From positions 152,932,660 through 152,996,659 of the forward strand of contig RSEF01000001.1 in NCBI GenBank assembly GCA_003993805.1: a stretch of 64,000 nt of DNA, given 5' to 3'. Below the pieces are notes generated by a model. It was not told the DNA's origin and searched no databases. It was given only the letters and a program-made list of their open reading frames with translations. Positions 27,363-38,900 of this stretch are shown one piece after another (position 1 is the first letter of the stretch; the number at the start of each line of letters is the position of its first letter). This stretch comes from Himantopus leucocephalus. Its lineage: Eukaryota; Chordata; Aves; Charadriiformes; Recurvirostridae. The translations under genes and the position numbers were made by a program.

Positions 27363-27560
27363 ACTCCAGAGGAAGGAGCTTCTACAAGCATCTATGCAGC
27401 AGTATCACCCGAGATGGAAGGGGCTGGCGGCTGCTACCTTTACAATGAGGAAAGGACAAAATCGGCTGACATAGCATATGATGAGGAGCTGCAGAGAAGG
27501 CTCTGGACAGAAAGCTGCAAGATGGTTGGGATTTCTGATGAATCCAGCAGAGTTCCCTAG
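27363..27560 (+). CDS. DHRSX: DHRSX terminal coding exon (partial gene)
   Basis: This is the last coding exon of DHRSX, a short-chain dehydrogenase/reductase. In established work the human enzyme acts in dolichol synthesis, oxidising polyprenol to polyprenal and reducing dolichal to dolichol, so it supports N-glycosylation. The sequence shows a strong acceptor (pyrimidine tract, then TTTCTGCAG at 27354-27362) and a phase-0 frame of 65 codons ending in TAG at 27558-27560. The peptide starts TPEEGASTSIYAAVSPEMEG and continues through GGCYLYNEERTKSADIAY to LWTESCKMVGISDESSRVP. It matches, from memory, the human DHRSX C-terminus (TPDEGA..TSIYAAVTPELEG, YLYNE, TKS, LW.KSCEM.G) in order and length, and the human last exon also begins at this point. 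The SDR cofactor motif (TGxxxGxG) and the YxxxK catalytic pair lie in upstream exons that are not in this window. Other SDRs of the retinol-dehydrogenase type share the EGA.T..Y motif, but the YLYNE-TKS-LW-SC string favours DHRSX. Confidence 0.93.
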   Translation, partial: TPEEGASTSIYAAVSPEMEGAGGCYLYNEERTKSADIAYDEELQRRLWTESCKMVGISDESSRVP

Positions 27561-27795
27561 AAGAAGCCACTTCCAGCTGGGTAAATGAAATGTATTGACA
27601 AGCATCTTAGGTGAATTCTTGCAGCATCAGTCATCATCCTGGAAATCACTGTTAAGTCCCAAAGGCAAACATGAACAGCTCTGTTCTTCGCTTGAACCCT
27701 TAGTCTGCTAGGGTGTGGGGGGAGTATTCCCGCAGAAAGATGTAGTGGTTGGTTTTAAACCATCAGTTTTGTAAATCATGATGTTTCAGTCTGTG

Positions 27796-27801
27796 ATTAA
27801 A
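27796..27801 (+). terminator. DHRSX: Alternative poly(A) signal ATTAAA in the DHRSX 3' UTR
   Basis: The commonest variant hexamer, 236 bases after the stop codon, followed by T- and GT-rich sequence near 27825-27850. It could produce a shorter DHRSX transcript. Which site is used cannot be decided from the sequence. Confidence 0.4.
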
Positions 27802-28128
27802 ATACAATCTTTAACCTTGTGCAGAGTTGAGTTTTCATTTTTTGTTCAACAAAAAAAACTTTCCCTGGTGAGCATGTTGTGTCTGTGGCATGCTGAACTT
27901 AAGCCACCTTTGTACATATAACTTACTCTTTTTTTAATCAGTTTTAAAAGTTGCAGCTTTTTTCCTTAAACTTCATTAATCTTTAAGACACTTTATAATG
28001 AATGTCAGTTTGTTCTAATGCAGACATTTGGCATTCGTGATCATTATGTTGTTTCTATCATGACATTAGTTTTATATGTCAACTTTTATCCAGAGGTTTT
28101 AACTGAAGGTCAGAACCAAAAAAATGTA

Positions 28129-28134
28129 AATAAA
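28129..28134 (+). terminator. DHRSX: Poly(A) signal AATAAA, probable main DHRSX cleavage signal
   Basis: Canonical hexamer 569 bases after the stop codon, within ATGTAAATAAATAAGG, with a T-rich stretch (TTGTTTTCTGTTC) beginning about 30 bases downstream. It is the last good hexamer before an old CR1 element begins. Confidence 0.65.
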
Positions 28135-28289
28135 TAAGGTCTTCAGACAGGATATTGAATTCAGTTGTTTTCTGTTCAAATTCAGCTTTCCTTTCAAGGC
28201 AAGCCGTAAGAAGGAGGAAGCGATAAAACATAGTAACGGAGACACTGGATTTGGCAGAGCGTGCAGTCAGCCTGTTGTCTCAGCACTGG

Positions 28290-28600
28290 GCTAAGATTAC
28301 TTGTCCCCTTTTCTCCTGAAACCATGTAAACTTGCATCCACAACTTCTTGCATTTTCTTTGGCAAGGAGATTCACTCATCTACTGCCTGTTGCATGAAGA
28401 ATCGCCTCCTTTGGTTGGTTTTGAACCTAGTTCATCCGAGTTTCAAAACTAGAGTTCATGGTTTGGAAGAGACAGTTAACAATTAATGCCTGTCCACTTT
28501 TTCCACATTGCTAAGGGTTTGGGAGACTTCCAACATGTCCCCCGTAAACTGTCTCTTTGCCATGTTGAAGGGTAGCCCCTGCTAACTCATCTGACTTACA
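28290..28600 (-). mobile_element. Old CR1 LINE fragment (3' region), antisense
   Basis: Starting about 150 bases past the DHRSX poly(A) signal, the + strand reads like the antisense of an amniote CR1 3' region. It has CATCCACAAC, then CTTTGGCAAGGAGATTCAC, GTTGCATGAAGAATCGCCTC and TTTGGTTGGTTTTGAACCTAG, and later ACATGTCCCCCGTAAACTG. The order matches the conserved blocks of old CR1 copies (ATCCACAAC..GGCAA..TTCAC..GAAGAA..TTT..), with many substitutions and gaps. Boundaries are approximate. No reverse-transcriptase coding part is attached. Confidence 0.6.
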
Positions 28601-29734
28601 CAGCAGCAACAGGCTATTTTCCCTTTTGTTATGTATTTCTTTCCTAAAACTTCCTAACAGCTGTTATTTTTAATCTGACTTGGCTGTTACTGAGAGTGGA
28701 GCTGATATTTTTCATGAAACTATCTTTGGTGAACCCTGAGATTTCTTTTCTGAGTGAGATAGTGGTCCATTCAGATATCATCAGTTTTGAACACACTTCA
28801 GTGTGTACAGTTCAGGGGACTCTACCTATGCCTGCCAAAGTAAAGCTTCAAGAATGATGTTCATATCCATGAAGTAAAGAGCAAAACAGACATGTGGCAA
28901 TATAAAGATAGTCTGAATTCCTACAAGTTCAATGAACTAAAAGAAAAAAAACAGATTGAAGATAGACACAACATTTTAATGAGGAAGGTGATAAACCATC
29001 AGAATAATTTATAGAGAAACTTCTCCTGGAAGTTTCAGTCAAGATTAGAAGTCTCCCCAAAACATCTCTCCTCAGTGAGAGAAACTCTCCAAGCGTGGAC
29101 TCTGTGACTAGGGAGCCTGAACTCTTGCTGTTAATGGAGTAAGCTCTACCCTGCTCCCATCTCGTTCATGTCAGGTGTCGTCTGAAAAAGCAGCATAATC
29201 CTATAAAAGTCCTTGCATTTCCTTTTTTGCAATATACACACAAAAAGAGACCAGTGGGCAGACGTAAAGCTTATATTCATTTTGGGGCACTGGAAATCAC
29301 TGCATGACAGAACTAAGTGCAAACATAGTGTTGTGCTCTCATTTGCAGCGGACTAGAAACAATATGAACGTGTTTTTATGCACTGAACCCTGGACTAATA
29401 TCCTTTTTGGGCTTTTTAGCTCAAACCTGGTACTTCACTGACCATATCTCTAACCTTTGACTCAGAGACAAATCACATCTAACTGAAAGAAAGCATACTA
29501 ATATGTCCAGAGACTAGCAAGGAGGTGCAAGGACAAAAAAAAAAAATAGTATGAAAAAAGAAAAGCAGATGAGAACAAAAACAGTAAAAAAAAATCTGAA
29601 GGAGAGCATATTCCCCCTCTGAATTAAGCCATGCATGATTTATTCCTAGCTTCTCAGAGTTAGTATATACAAGGGTTAGCAGCAGGAAATTTATCACTCA
29701 GTCACTATAGCACTTTCTCTGTATGACTGGCTGA

Positions 29735-29765
29735 CTTTTTTTTTTTTTTTTTTTTTTNTTTTTTT
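29735..29765. repeat. Poly-T tract with a single-N junction
   Basis: About 30 T residues interrupted by one N at 29758. The N marks an assembler join inside a homopolymer, so the true length is uncertain. On the minus strand this could be an old retroposon A-tail, but I recognise no element next to it. Confidence 0.75.
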
Positions 29766-32382
29766 GGTAAGTGAATGTAGAGCTTGTGAAATGTGCCAGA
29801 CTGACACTCTGGGAACTAAATTCCTCTGTTTATTCACGGATCATGCACAGGATGCTGTAAGCCTGCTAGACAGCCAACATTTTGATGTTGCCATAGCATT
29901 CCCACGGAACATCATTGCTGCTAGAAGTCTGTCCAGGATTACTCAAATTAGATGGGATGAAATTACCTTCAGGTTTAACTCTCTCGAAGCTCCACAATAT
30001 TTGCACAACCAATTTCAAGTGGCATGGGGATTGGTAAAATAGCAAACACTAAAGAGAACTAGTCACACCTTCAATGTTATCTGAACCACTTTGTTAGCGG
30101 TCTCAGTCAAATGAAATCTGTTTTAACAACACTGAAAACATGGTTTGTGAGAACCAAGAACACAGATTGTGCCTGCATAAGGGAAAAAACAATGTGTCCT
30201 AAAGTCAGGGATTTCTAGAACCGTGCACAGCCATGAAGATATAGTTGAGCTAGTTGCAAAAGAGTTATCTCAGGAAGTAAAAGCAGAAAACTCTGTCAGC
30301 TCTGCAATGTCACATAAGCACGTGAGCTTCTCTTGAGCAAAATCCAGTGTTGTCATAAAGTGCTGTGTGTCACTGGGAGCACTCATTCGTGGTACTGTTA
30401 TACAAATCCAAAATAATCCTTACCACATCTATTTAGGAAAAAAAAAATGAAGCATGTAGAAAGAGGACAATGATTTTACTTCAGAAATGGTAACAGCTGA
30501 TTTACTTTTCACATTTCAAGGACATGGAATTTCTGGAGACCTGAGAGGCCCTTCCTTCACCGGCGACATGGCTGAGAGATGGCTTGAGTCCTTGCAGTAG
30601 GTGCCTATGTATAGAAAAAATACCCGAGAGCTTTTTAACCTTGCAAAGAAAGGCAAAACAAGTTCCAATAATTGTAAAATGAAGTTACACAAATTAACCT
30701 TCCAACATGAAAACAGATCCTCTCTTTGTGAGAATAATTACATATTGGAGCACATAGATCTGATATCTGAAGGTAATGAAAAGTTGCTTCTGAAATGATA
30801 CCTGGCAAGGAGGCCAGGTAGGCTCCTAAGCAAAGTAGGTCAGCCACAGGGAAGTCATACTTAGATTCTCCCTCACGTCCGAAGTGACAGCCCTTATTGT
30901 GATTAGTATGAGAGTGACCCATTGCTCACAACTTCTAAAATGGATATTTCCATGCCAGTACTTCACCCAGGCGAATGTTTAATTCAAAAATCTAGATGCT
31001 TTTACCTAGTCTCAAAAAGGCACACAGAATCTACGGTCCAGTTCAAGTCTGAGATCAACAGAAGTATCCTCTAAGGGCCACCTTAGTGGTCTGATCCTAT
31101 TGCCCTTGGTGAGGGAGTGAAACCATTTCAAACCAATATTTTATTCTTTTCTAAAAAGGATTACTTTTTCAGCTCCCAGGAAAAAAATATTATCTTAAAA
31201 AAGGACAAAAAAAGATGAGTATTGTTTTGAAGGATAGTTCAAAGAAATGTGTTAGATCTTACTGCAATGAATGTAGTTATCTAGGAATTTGATAAGATGA
31301 TGTTATTTAGACAATGAACTTGCACATGAAATAAATAACTTGCTGACAAAGGGCCCTAAGTTTCTTAGAAGAAGTGTTAACTTTTTCGTTAATTAACTAG
31401 TTCATTTATAAACTGTGGGGACAGTAATCATGTACTGAAAGAATAAGTACTGTAATTTGTGTGTGAATATACTATTATTTGCACATAATAAAGCAGTTGC
31501 ATGCTTGCTTCCAGGTCAAAATTGATTGAAACCCTAAATGTGGAACCTCCAGCCACACTTCCACAATGATGTTTTATAAATATTTAAAATTTATAGTTCA
31601 CTTTTCCAACAACTATCAATTACTTTAGTACACAGTGAGAAGTGGTATAACATAGAAACAAAAGACTTCATTATTTGACATCAGGCTTGCTTCTCCCTTT
31701 TCCAACTGCACGGTAGTGTTAACCCTAAATATAAGCATATGCGGCAGATATTTAAATCCTCATCCTAAATAAGCTATGCAAGCTTTGGCTTTCGTACTGT
31801 TCTGGGCTTAGACTGTCCTTGCTCATTATATGACATGGTTCATGCTCCAGCTGCCTCCATGGAGAGACAAAATCAGATTCCAGTGAAGTTAACAGGAAAC
31901 CCATCACAGAGAAGATAAAAACCATGTGATTTTGAGAGAGTGAAGGCTGAGGACACTGACCAGTCTGCAACAGTTGGAGTAGTCAGTGCAAAATGTGAAG
32001 TATATTGCACAACATCAGGCCAGGCAAGACAGATAAGCCATTATAAACAATTTTTTGAAGGTAATTTTATTCCTTTTTAAAACAAAACCACTGTGTTTCA
32101 GCAATCCACTGCAGTAACATTGACAGTGCGGTGAGCATTGTCAGGAAGAAAACAGACCAGTGGCGGAGTGCTGTGTCCAGATGCATGTAGCTGTTAGCTT
32201 CCATACCGTACCCATCAACTCAAGTTAACATCTCTCCCTTTGGAAATGGACCCAAGCCAAGAATTCCTTTTATACAGGCAAACAAGAAGAGTCAAAAAGT
32301 AGTGGTGACCATCATTTATTTAGACAAACGCTGTCTAGATTGAAGCCAATCACCTCAAAGGGAAATCTTCCTAATCCTAGGG

Positions 32383-32386
32383 GGGA

Positions 32387-32418
<32 letters not shown>

Positions 32419-32463
32419 AAAAAGAAAAAAGAAGAAAGAAAAAAAGAAAAAAGAAAAAAAAAA
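32383..32463. repeat. Poly-purine A-rich tract (AAAAAG-like)
   Basis: About 80 bases made only of A and G after a run of G residues, with irregular A4-10 blocks separated by single G. Such tracts produce long Phe/Leu-rich frames on the minus strand that are not genes. Length polymorphism is expected. Confidence 0.85.
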
Positions 32464-33544
32464 GGCCAAAACCAGGATATGACACTTTTTGAGTGGTCAC
32501 TGGTCACTTATTCACAGACAGAATGCAAGACACATTAAGATGGTAAGCAGGCTTATGTCCTTTCCAAAGAACATAGACCAACACACAGAGCCTTCCCCTC
32601 TGCCTTTGCATTGCTTAAACTCTCAAAGTAACACCACTGTCATAGTTCGCAAGAAAGTAGATCCATTTCATCTATTATTTATCTTCCACTTTCTGAAACT
32701 AGTAACAAGATTTGCTCCAGCTTGCCCACACATACAGAATTCATTATTTAGTCCATACTGATCTGCATATGTTCAAGATTGGTGATGTATTGAAGGCTTT
32801 TTTAACAATACTGAAGGAAAAAAAAAAATCCTTTTAAGAATTCCAGCATACCTAAGGGCCAAATCCTGCATTCTTTTCTCAGGCAAATCTTCCATTGAAG
32901 ACAACCTTGGTTCTTTACAAGAAAAGTAAGATTGTGCTCAAGAAATTTAATGTAAAATATTTGCACAGAACTTTTCCCTTAGCTACATTGTACAGCTCTG
33001 CTGAAGTTAATGAGACATCCCAGAATCACTGTAGAAAGACACGTAACTTAATAGCAGAAGAAGCTATAAAAACCTTGTATCATTTAAATTTGATAATGTC
33101 TCAGAACATTATCTCTGGAGTGAAAGCACCTTCATGGTTCTATTGATATATTACAGCCCTCTCTTTGTCTCAAAGAGATTAATCTAAAAGAATGTGCAAT
33201 CTAAAATTTCCACTGATACGGTATATTGAGAAAAGAGAGTAGCATTCATCTCACTTAAAATAAATAATCTAAAAGCGGTATAGATAGTTTAAGGCAGGCA
33301 GTTAGGCTCCATCTGTGGTCAGTGAGTGCAATACTTCTATGGGACAACTCCTCTGACCTATTTGAATGTCAAATGAGTCATGATGCCATCTCTCGGACTG
33401 GCCAGAGAGGGAAAATAGACAAGTAGTCAAAGGTAAATGTCCAGAGCCTGTACGTTATTGAGCTCTAGTTGGCTCAGCCAGCTCTACATGCAATCACACT
33501 GACTAAGAATAAAGCTTTTGTTTTCTGGGACTTTTTTTCTTAGT

Positions 33545-34130
33545 TTCTTAGGTCAAAAGGCACCATAGCAATCTTCCGGTTTGATCTTCTGCACAGCAAA
33601 GATCAGCTTATTCTGATTTGAAGTGGGTCATCTCTTCTAGATTGTCATCAGTCCCTATTTAAAATTTTCCAGTAAAACATTGAGCATCTTGCACATGTTC
33701 TTTCCAGCCATGAACTGCCCTCATCTTAAAAAGCTGAGCTTTATTTCACATCTGAATCAGGGTAGCTTTTCAGCTTCCAGGTATTTGATCTAGTTACACT
33801 TTCATCTGCTGGGCTGAAGAACCCACGTTCTGGTCCTGGTGGAGATGGCCAGGCAGGAAAGAAGTCATCTCTTGACATATTTTTGATAACCTAGCTTGAT
33901 TAAGCTCTTTGAATCTTTCATTAGAAGTTGTGTTTTACCTCTTGTAATCATTTTCTTGTCTCTTCGTGAATCTCATCCAAGTTTTCAACTTCCCTCACGC
34001 TTTTGGGATCTCAACAGCTGATTTTAATATACACAGGTAACATAGCCTCACTTGTCAGTGTATTTTTTTTTCTGTTCCTACACCCCAAGGCCATATGGAC
34101 CTTCTTGCCTTAAGCGTCATAGAGGAGCTC
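33545..34130 (-). mobile_element. Ancient amniote CR1 LINE fragment, antisense, about 590 bp
   Basis: The + strand reproduces, in order, the antisense blocks of old amniote CR1 3' regions. It runs GGTCAAAAGGCACCATAGC, GATCTTCTGCACAGCA, then CTGCTGGGCTGAAGAACCC, TAGCTTGATTAAGCTCTTTG, TAATCATTTTCTTGTCTCTT, CATCCAAGTTTTCAACTTCC and a late ACACAGGTAACATAGCCTCA. This corresponds to the well-known CR1 pattern 'AGAAGGGACCATTGTGATCATCTAGTC...GCTCCTTGAGTC...CAATTTATCAACATCC...AGAGGTAAAATAACCTC', which is also kept in turtles and crocodilians. The copy is heavily diverged, with small deletions, and has no coding capacity. Confidence 0.75.
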
Positions 34131-35618
34131 AGTTTCAGAGACTCTATAAGCCTTTTTCAGACCCGTGAAGTTGTATCCCATAAATACAGCCCACTTTATT
34201 TGTTTCAAGATGTATGATCTAACTGAACTCTGAACGCTTCTTTTATTGTGATTTATTTCCACCGTTAAAGCCCTAAATCTGCACTAAAGAGTGCTTGAGA
34301 GGATTTGGGAGCTGTTGAGTCAGGAGGTGCATCAGGCACCAAGAGTCGGAGCGCTGACATCATGAAAACCTGCCATAGTTCAGCAATTAAAGCCATAGAT
34401 AAAATAGTAAGCAGTGACCTGCCTTATCTGGAACATAGCTAATTTCACCAAATCAGTCATTTCATTCATTTTAGAAATTATTTCTGTTATTTATCACTCT
34501 GACAGAATCTCCCAGAAGACATTTCTCTCTCAACCCGGCCAGGATTAGCTTTATAGATGCATTTTGCTCTGCACCTGTGAGGTGAAGAGACTCCCGGCAA
34601 TTACACAGTACTTCAGCACAGTGCTGAAGCTTCGGCAACTTGGCTCCAAACCTTGGCTCTAGCAGTGATTTAGAAAAGCAGATTAGGCTCTCAGAGATCT
34701 TTTTTTAAAATCTAATACTAATTCTTCATCTTCATTTTTAACCTCTCTTTCCCTCTCGTGTGCAAGTTGTCTATGCAGCCCTCTGTGTGGGTGGGAGATT
34801 TCTCCCAAAGCTGATGGAAACGAGTTTTTTTCCATGCATCCGCTTGGCATGACAGCTGCAATCACGATATCATAAATCCCTCCTGCCCTGCTGAGTCTTA
34901 TTCATGGACACTGAATTCAAGCTGCACATTCACAGCTTCTCTGCTTGTTAGGAGGCGACTCATTATCATCGGTTTTATGGGACTCTAAACCACACTTCAT
35001 ACCACATTTATTTAATACACAATTGCTGTTAGTGCATTTACCACCAGTTGTCTTGTACAGAAGAAAGCATTTTACCACCAGTTCATTCTCCAGGAAATAC
35101 TGGCAAGTACAGCTGCCATCCTGCGTTGGAACAAACACCCAAGATGCAGGTATTTTCTGCAGTAGACAGGTTCTGAAGTATTTCTTTTGGAAAATCAAAA
35201 CTGTCTAAACAAAAGTTTTAATTTAGGTAACGTTAAAAAGGCAATGGAAATATTAATTACTTAAAATTTAAAATACTCAATTTTCCAGAACATGAAAAAT
35301 AGCAGCAGACTAATTTTTTTAAATACCTTGTAAACAGAAAAACTATACTTAAGTTTGAAGTGATTTGGGTCAATATGGCTGTGTTCCTCACACTGTTTCA
35401 CTTTAGGCAGTGCGGTATTGTGCAGTGAAGTAGTTTTTTGAAACAAGCTCAGGGAAGAGTCCTTTAGTGAAAGACATGTCTTTCATTTTCTGTTCTGAAA
35501 ATAAAATTCTACATCTTTAGCAATTGTGCTTTGAAGAGGTTTTTCTTTTGACGAAGATGACTTGACCACTTGAACGGTAGGAGAGGATTCATTGCACAGA
35601 AATCTTCCTTCCACATCA

Positions 35619-35924
35619 TGCTGCTCGGGCCCTTGAAGACCCAGGAAGGAAGACAGAGCACACATGCCTGATTTTTTATTCCTTTCCCTCCGCTTGTTTC
35701 AGTTATGAAGGCTGCATGAAAAGAAAACAGGAGAAGGAAATTGGCGGCAATGTGCTTCCATTGGAAAAGTNTTGCTGCTGGGGCCCTTGAAGACCCAGGA
35801 AGGAAGACAGAGCACACGCGCCTGATTTTTTCTTCCTTTCCCTCCGCTTGTTTCAGTTATGAAGGCTGCATGAAAAGAAAACAGGAGAAGGAAATTGGCG
35901 GCAATGTGCTTCCATTGGAAAAGT
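35619..35924. repeat. 152-bp tandem copy pair split by one N (probable assembly artefact)
   Basis: Copies 35619-35770 and 35773-35924 are both 152 bases. They begin TGCTGCT and end CCATTGGAAAAGT, with about four substitutions (for example CACACATGCC against CACACGCGCC). Between them lie an N (35771) and one T. The perfect end fit at an N again indicates unmerged contig ends or alleles. Confidence 0.85.
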
Positions 35925-38900
35925 GCAAAAATGAAAGAGCGGTTATCCAAATCTCAGTCAGATCAAGCACTTCATATCTCTGACATGTTCATATCAGTTT
36001 TGAATAGGTCCTTGAGGAGTAGCTCTCAGGGTCACAGAACTTGGCAAATTTGGTCCCATCTCTTAGGGGGTGTGACTTGTCTCCTCTTAAAATGAAAGAC
36101 TTTTAGTTTCCACACTTGTTCAACCTTAATTTCACAATAGCTGGTAACACAAAGTGGCTGCTGTTTTCAGTACAGCTGAAAAGGTCAAATTCTGGGTGTT
36201 GCTCTTTTGGAAATATCATCCTCTCAAATTCACTGTCAAATTCATGCAAAATAATTTTGATTTTATTTCAAAGGCTCCGATGTCAGGAGGAAGCACCACG
36301 GTCATCTGAACAACAGCCTTCAAACTTGAATAACTGCAAAGTAGTTTTATGAATGTTTTGTTCCTGCAAAAACCTTCCTATCCTGCATTCTTCTAAAGCA
36401 AATAAAAAGGTCTGGGTAATAGGTTAAACTGAATTTGTAATTTTTTCCTTTCCCTGAAGTTCTGTAAATCTACATGACCTAATTCTCCTGAGAGCAGATG
36501 TTTTGGGACATTGCAGTTAGACTATTCATCAAGTCAGTTCAGCAGAACACATTAGCAAAACACGTTTTTATACGTGTGCTTGAACGTATTCTCGTAAGTA
36601 AATTGTGCTCAAATTTCATCATGTGCTTTACTGACTTGCGGCTACAGTGTGTTGTGCTGCAGATGTGGGACAGGTGACAAAAAGGTTTTGAAATCACACC
36701 CAGGTAGGTATAATACACTGCACAAGTTGGAGGGGCTAATTTTTATCTGTAATAAAAGACCAAGCTAAATGGTCTCCATGTTTGAAAATTTGTCATAAAC
36801 ACTAACCCAAAGATATGTTAAAACTTTAAAGCCTTTCAGCTCAACACATATTAGTCAGAAAATCATTGTGTCTGCATAATCTCCAGGGGAAAATAATAGA
36901 GACATTAAAAGATATTTTTAAAATAGAAAACCTAACCCTGTATTGCTGAACAAATAGTCGTATACCACAAGTTCAAACCATACATCAGAGCTCACTAAGG
37001 ATAAGAGGAAGGAGTTTTGGGAGAAGTCATGGGAGGATGATCCCCTTCTCAGAGTATTATAAATACGATAACTATTATTTGCAAGTACTTGATTATGTAC
37101 AGTGCTACAAGACAACTCAAACCCTGCACTTCCTTATACGAACATAAACTGGAGTGGGAACTGCATGTCAGTGTAAAATTGTTTATTTTCATGAATGGAA
37201 AATAAATAAATACAGAACCACTTAGATTTCATATGTTTAAAAAGCAGTTGATTTGCTTAATACAGATGAACACGTACTTCTTCCTATTTTTCTTGTGTCC
37301 CCTTTCATTTTTAATAGGTCTTTTGTTAGTCAGACGCGATAAAAAGCTTTAGATCAAACCTCTTGAGGTAAAATCCAAAACTCTGGGGAAAAATAAGAAA
37401 GATGAATTTGTTTAGCTTCTAAAAACATAACCACTTTGCCAAGAGCCTCCAGCTGGCAGGAGAGAAAAAATGTTTCTCCCGATTGCAAATTGCCAGTTCT
37501 AAAATGGCAGAGCAGCAGCTTTCCACCCTGACTACCTACAGCTGGCCTGCCTTTCACCTCCCCTCTGCCAGGCAAAACAATAGCTTCATCTTGCCATCTC
37601 TCCCGTCTACCTTCTCCAAAATGCATCCCAAGTTACAAAACACAGTTGACAATTACTTGCGTATTCGAGATGAGCCTGTACTGTAGCTGTCATGGGCTCA
37701 CCAATAGGAGTGAGATGAGGTCCACGTCATTCTCCAGACCAGCTGGTACAGCTGTGGGAAGAAACAGGCAGGCTTGCCGCCCATAAGTCCTTCTAAAAAA
37801 AATACAAGTGCTGATCTTGAGACTAATTGCTCTCAGTTTAACTTCATTATGTTAATCAATTGGGTAGCTAGAGAGAAAGGTTGACTGACAGCTCTGGGCC
37901 TGAGGGAATCTTCTTGGCCGAAGAAGGCAAGAGCTTTAAACCCCAGGGGATGGAGATAGTTGCACAGAGGAAACTGAGGGGTGGGATATGTTTTCATGGG
38001 ATTTAGGTGGCCTGGATGTTGCTTGAGATGAAACAAAAATTTAAAAAAAGCTGCTTTGTAGGTGTTCTATAACACAGTGACGCTGATGGGGCAAGACATG
38101 GGTAATGTAGGGTGCACGGGCTCTTAGTAAGAATGAAGGTGAGCACGTGCTTACATTAAAGATGAGCTGAGATGATGCACTGGACAGGGGGAGGCAGTGG
38201 GGCTGGCACCTCCCTGCTGCAGGTGAGTGTGCCTTCAGGAGGCTGCGGAGGCTCAGGCTCTCTGCTTTGCTTTTCTCCTGCATCCATGTCTCTCTGCAGC
38301 CTGGAAGAGCTTCAGCGTTGGCTGCGAAAGAGGAGACCGCCTGCCCAGAGGAGCTAATCCCTCGCTGCTTGTGCTGCTCTCCTGGAAAGAGGGAGAGTAA
38401 TCAGGGGAGGGAGGATAGAGTGGGGGAACCTGACTCACTCCCCTAGCACTGAAGAGGCTGTGAGCTTGGTATTTTATGAACGAAACAGTCCCAGTGCGTG
38501 TTGTGGGGGTCCCAGCCCTACAAGCAGGTCTTACAAGAACTCAGAATAAAGAATATAGTTCAGATTGTGAGAAGATTTAAGCATGGTTCTGCCTAGTTCC
38601 TGGGTAAGAGAGGTGACATGGTAGCAACACATCAAGATGCAAAAAGTCCCAGTTGTGCGCAGCGGCGGACTTCTGTGCACCTGAGGGTACCACAGATGAG
38701 ACAGGGAGGCTTCCAGTGCTCGTGAGGTTAGGGAAGTCCTGAGAAAGACTTTTTTTCGGTGGGATATTTGGATATTACAGTGTTCTTCCCCGTCCTATTT
38801 TAGAGGTTGAGTTTGTTTGTTTTGTTTTCAATCCTGAACCTTGCTAATTCATATTAATTAGGGAGAAGACTGGGGAATACCCTGCTGGAGCAGAGTGCTG

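Larger units (their letters stand above)
27561..28150 (+). other. DHRSX: DHRSX 3' untranslated region
   Basis: AT-rich sequence follows the DHRSX stop codon without further recognisable coding content. Two candidate cleavage signals are present: ATTAAA at 27796-27801 and canonical AATAAA at 28129-28134. The latter is followed by a T/GT-rich stretch around 28163-28180, as expected for a downstream element. The end at about 28150 is inferred from this signal, not seen directly. Confidence 0.7.
28601..33544. other. Intergenic stretch downstream of DHRSX, no recognisable gene
   Basis: AT-rich sequence with an interrupted poly-T tract (29735-29765) and an A-rich tract (32383-32463). A 92-codon frame at 29764-30042 starts inside the poly-T junction and has no known relatives in my reading. 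I see no RNA gene. Confidence 0.55.

Noticed and set aside
32312..32500. Phe/Leu-rich small minus-strand protein resembling a membrane segment
   Set aside because: The hydrophobic run is the complement of the poly-purine A-rich tract at 32383-32463.
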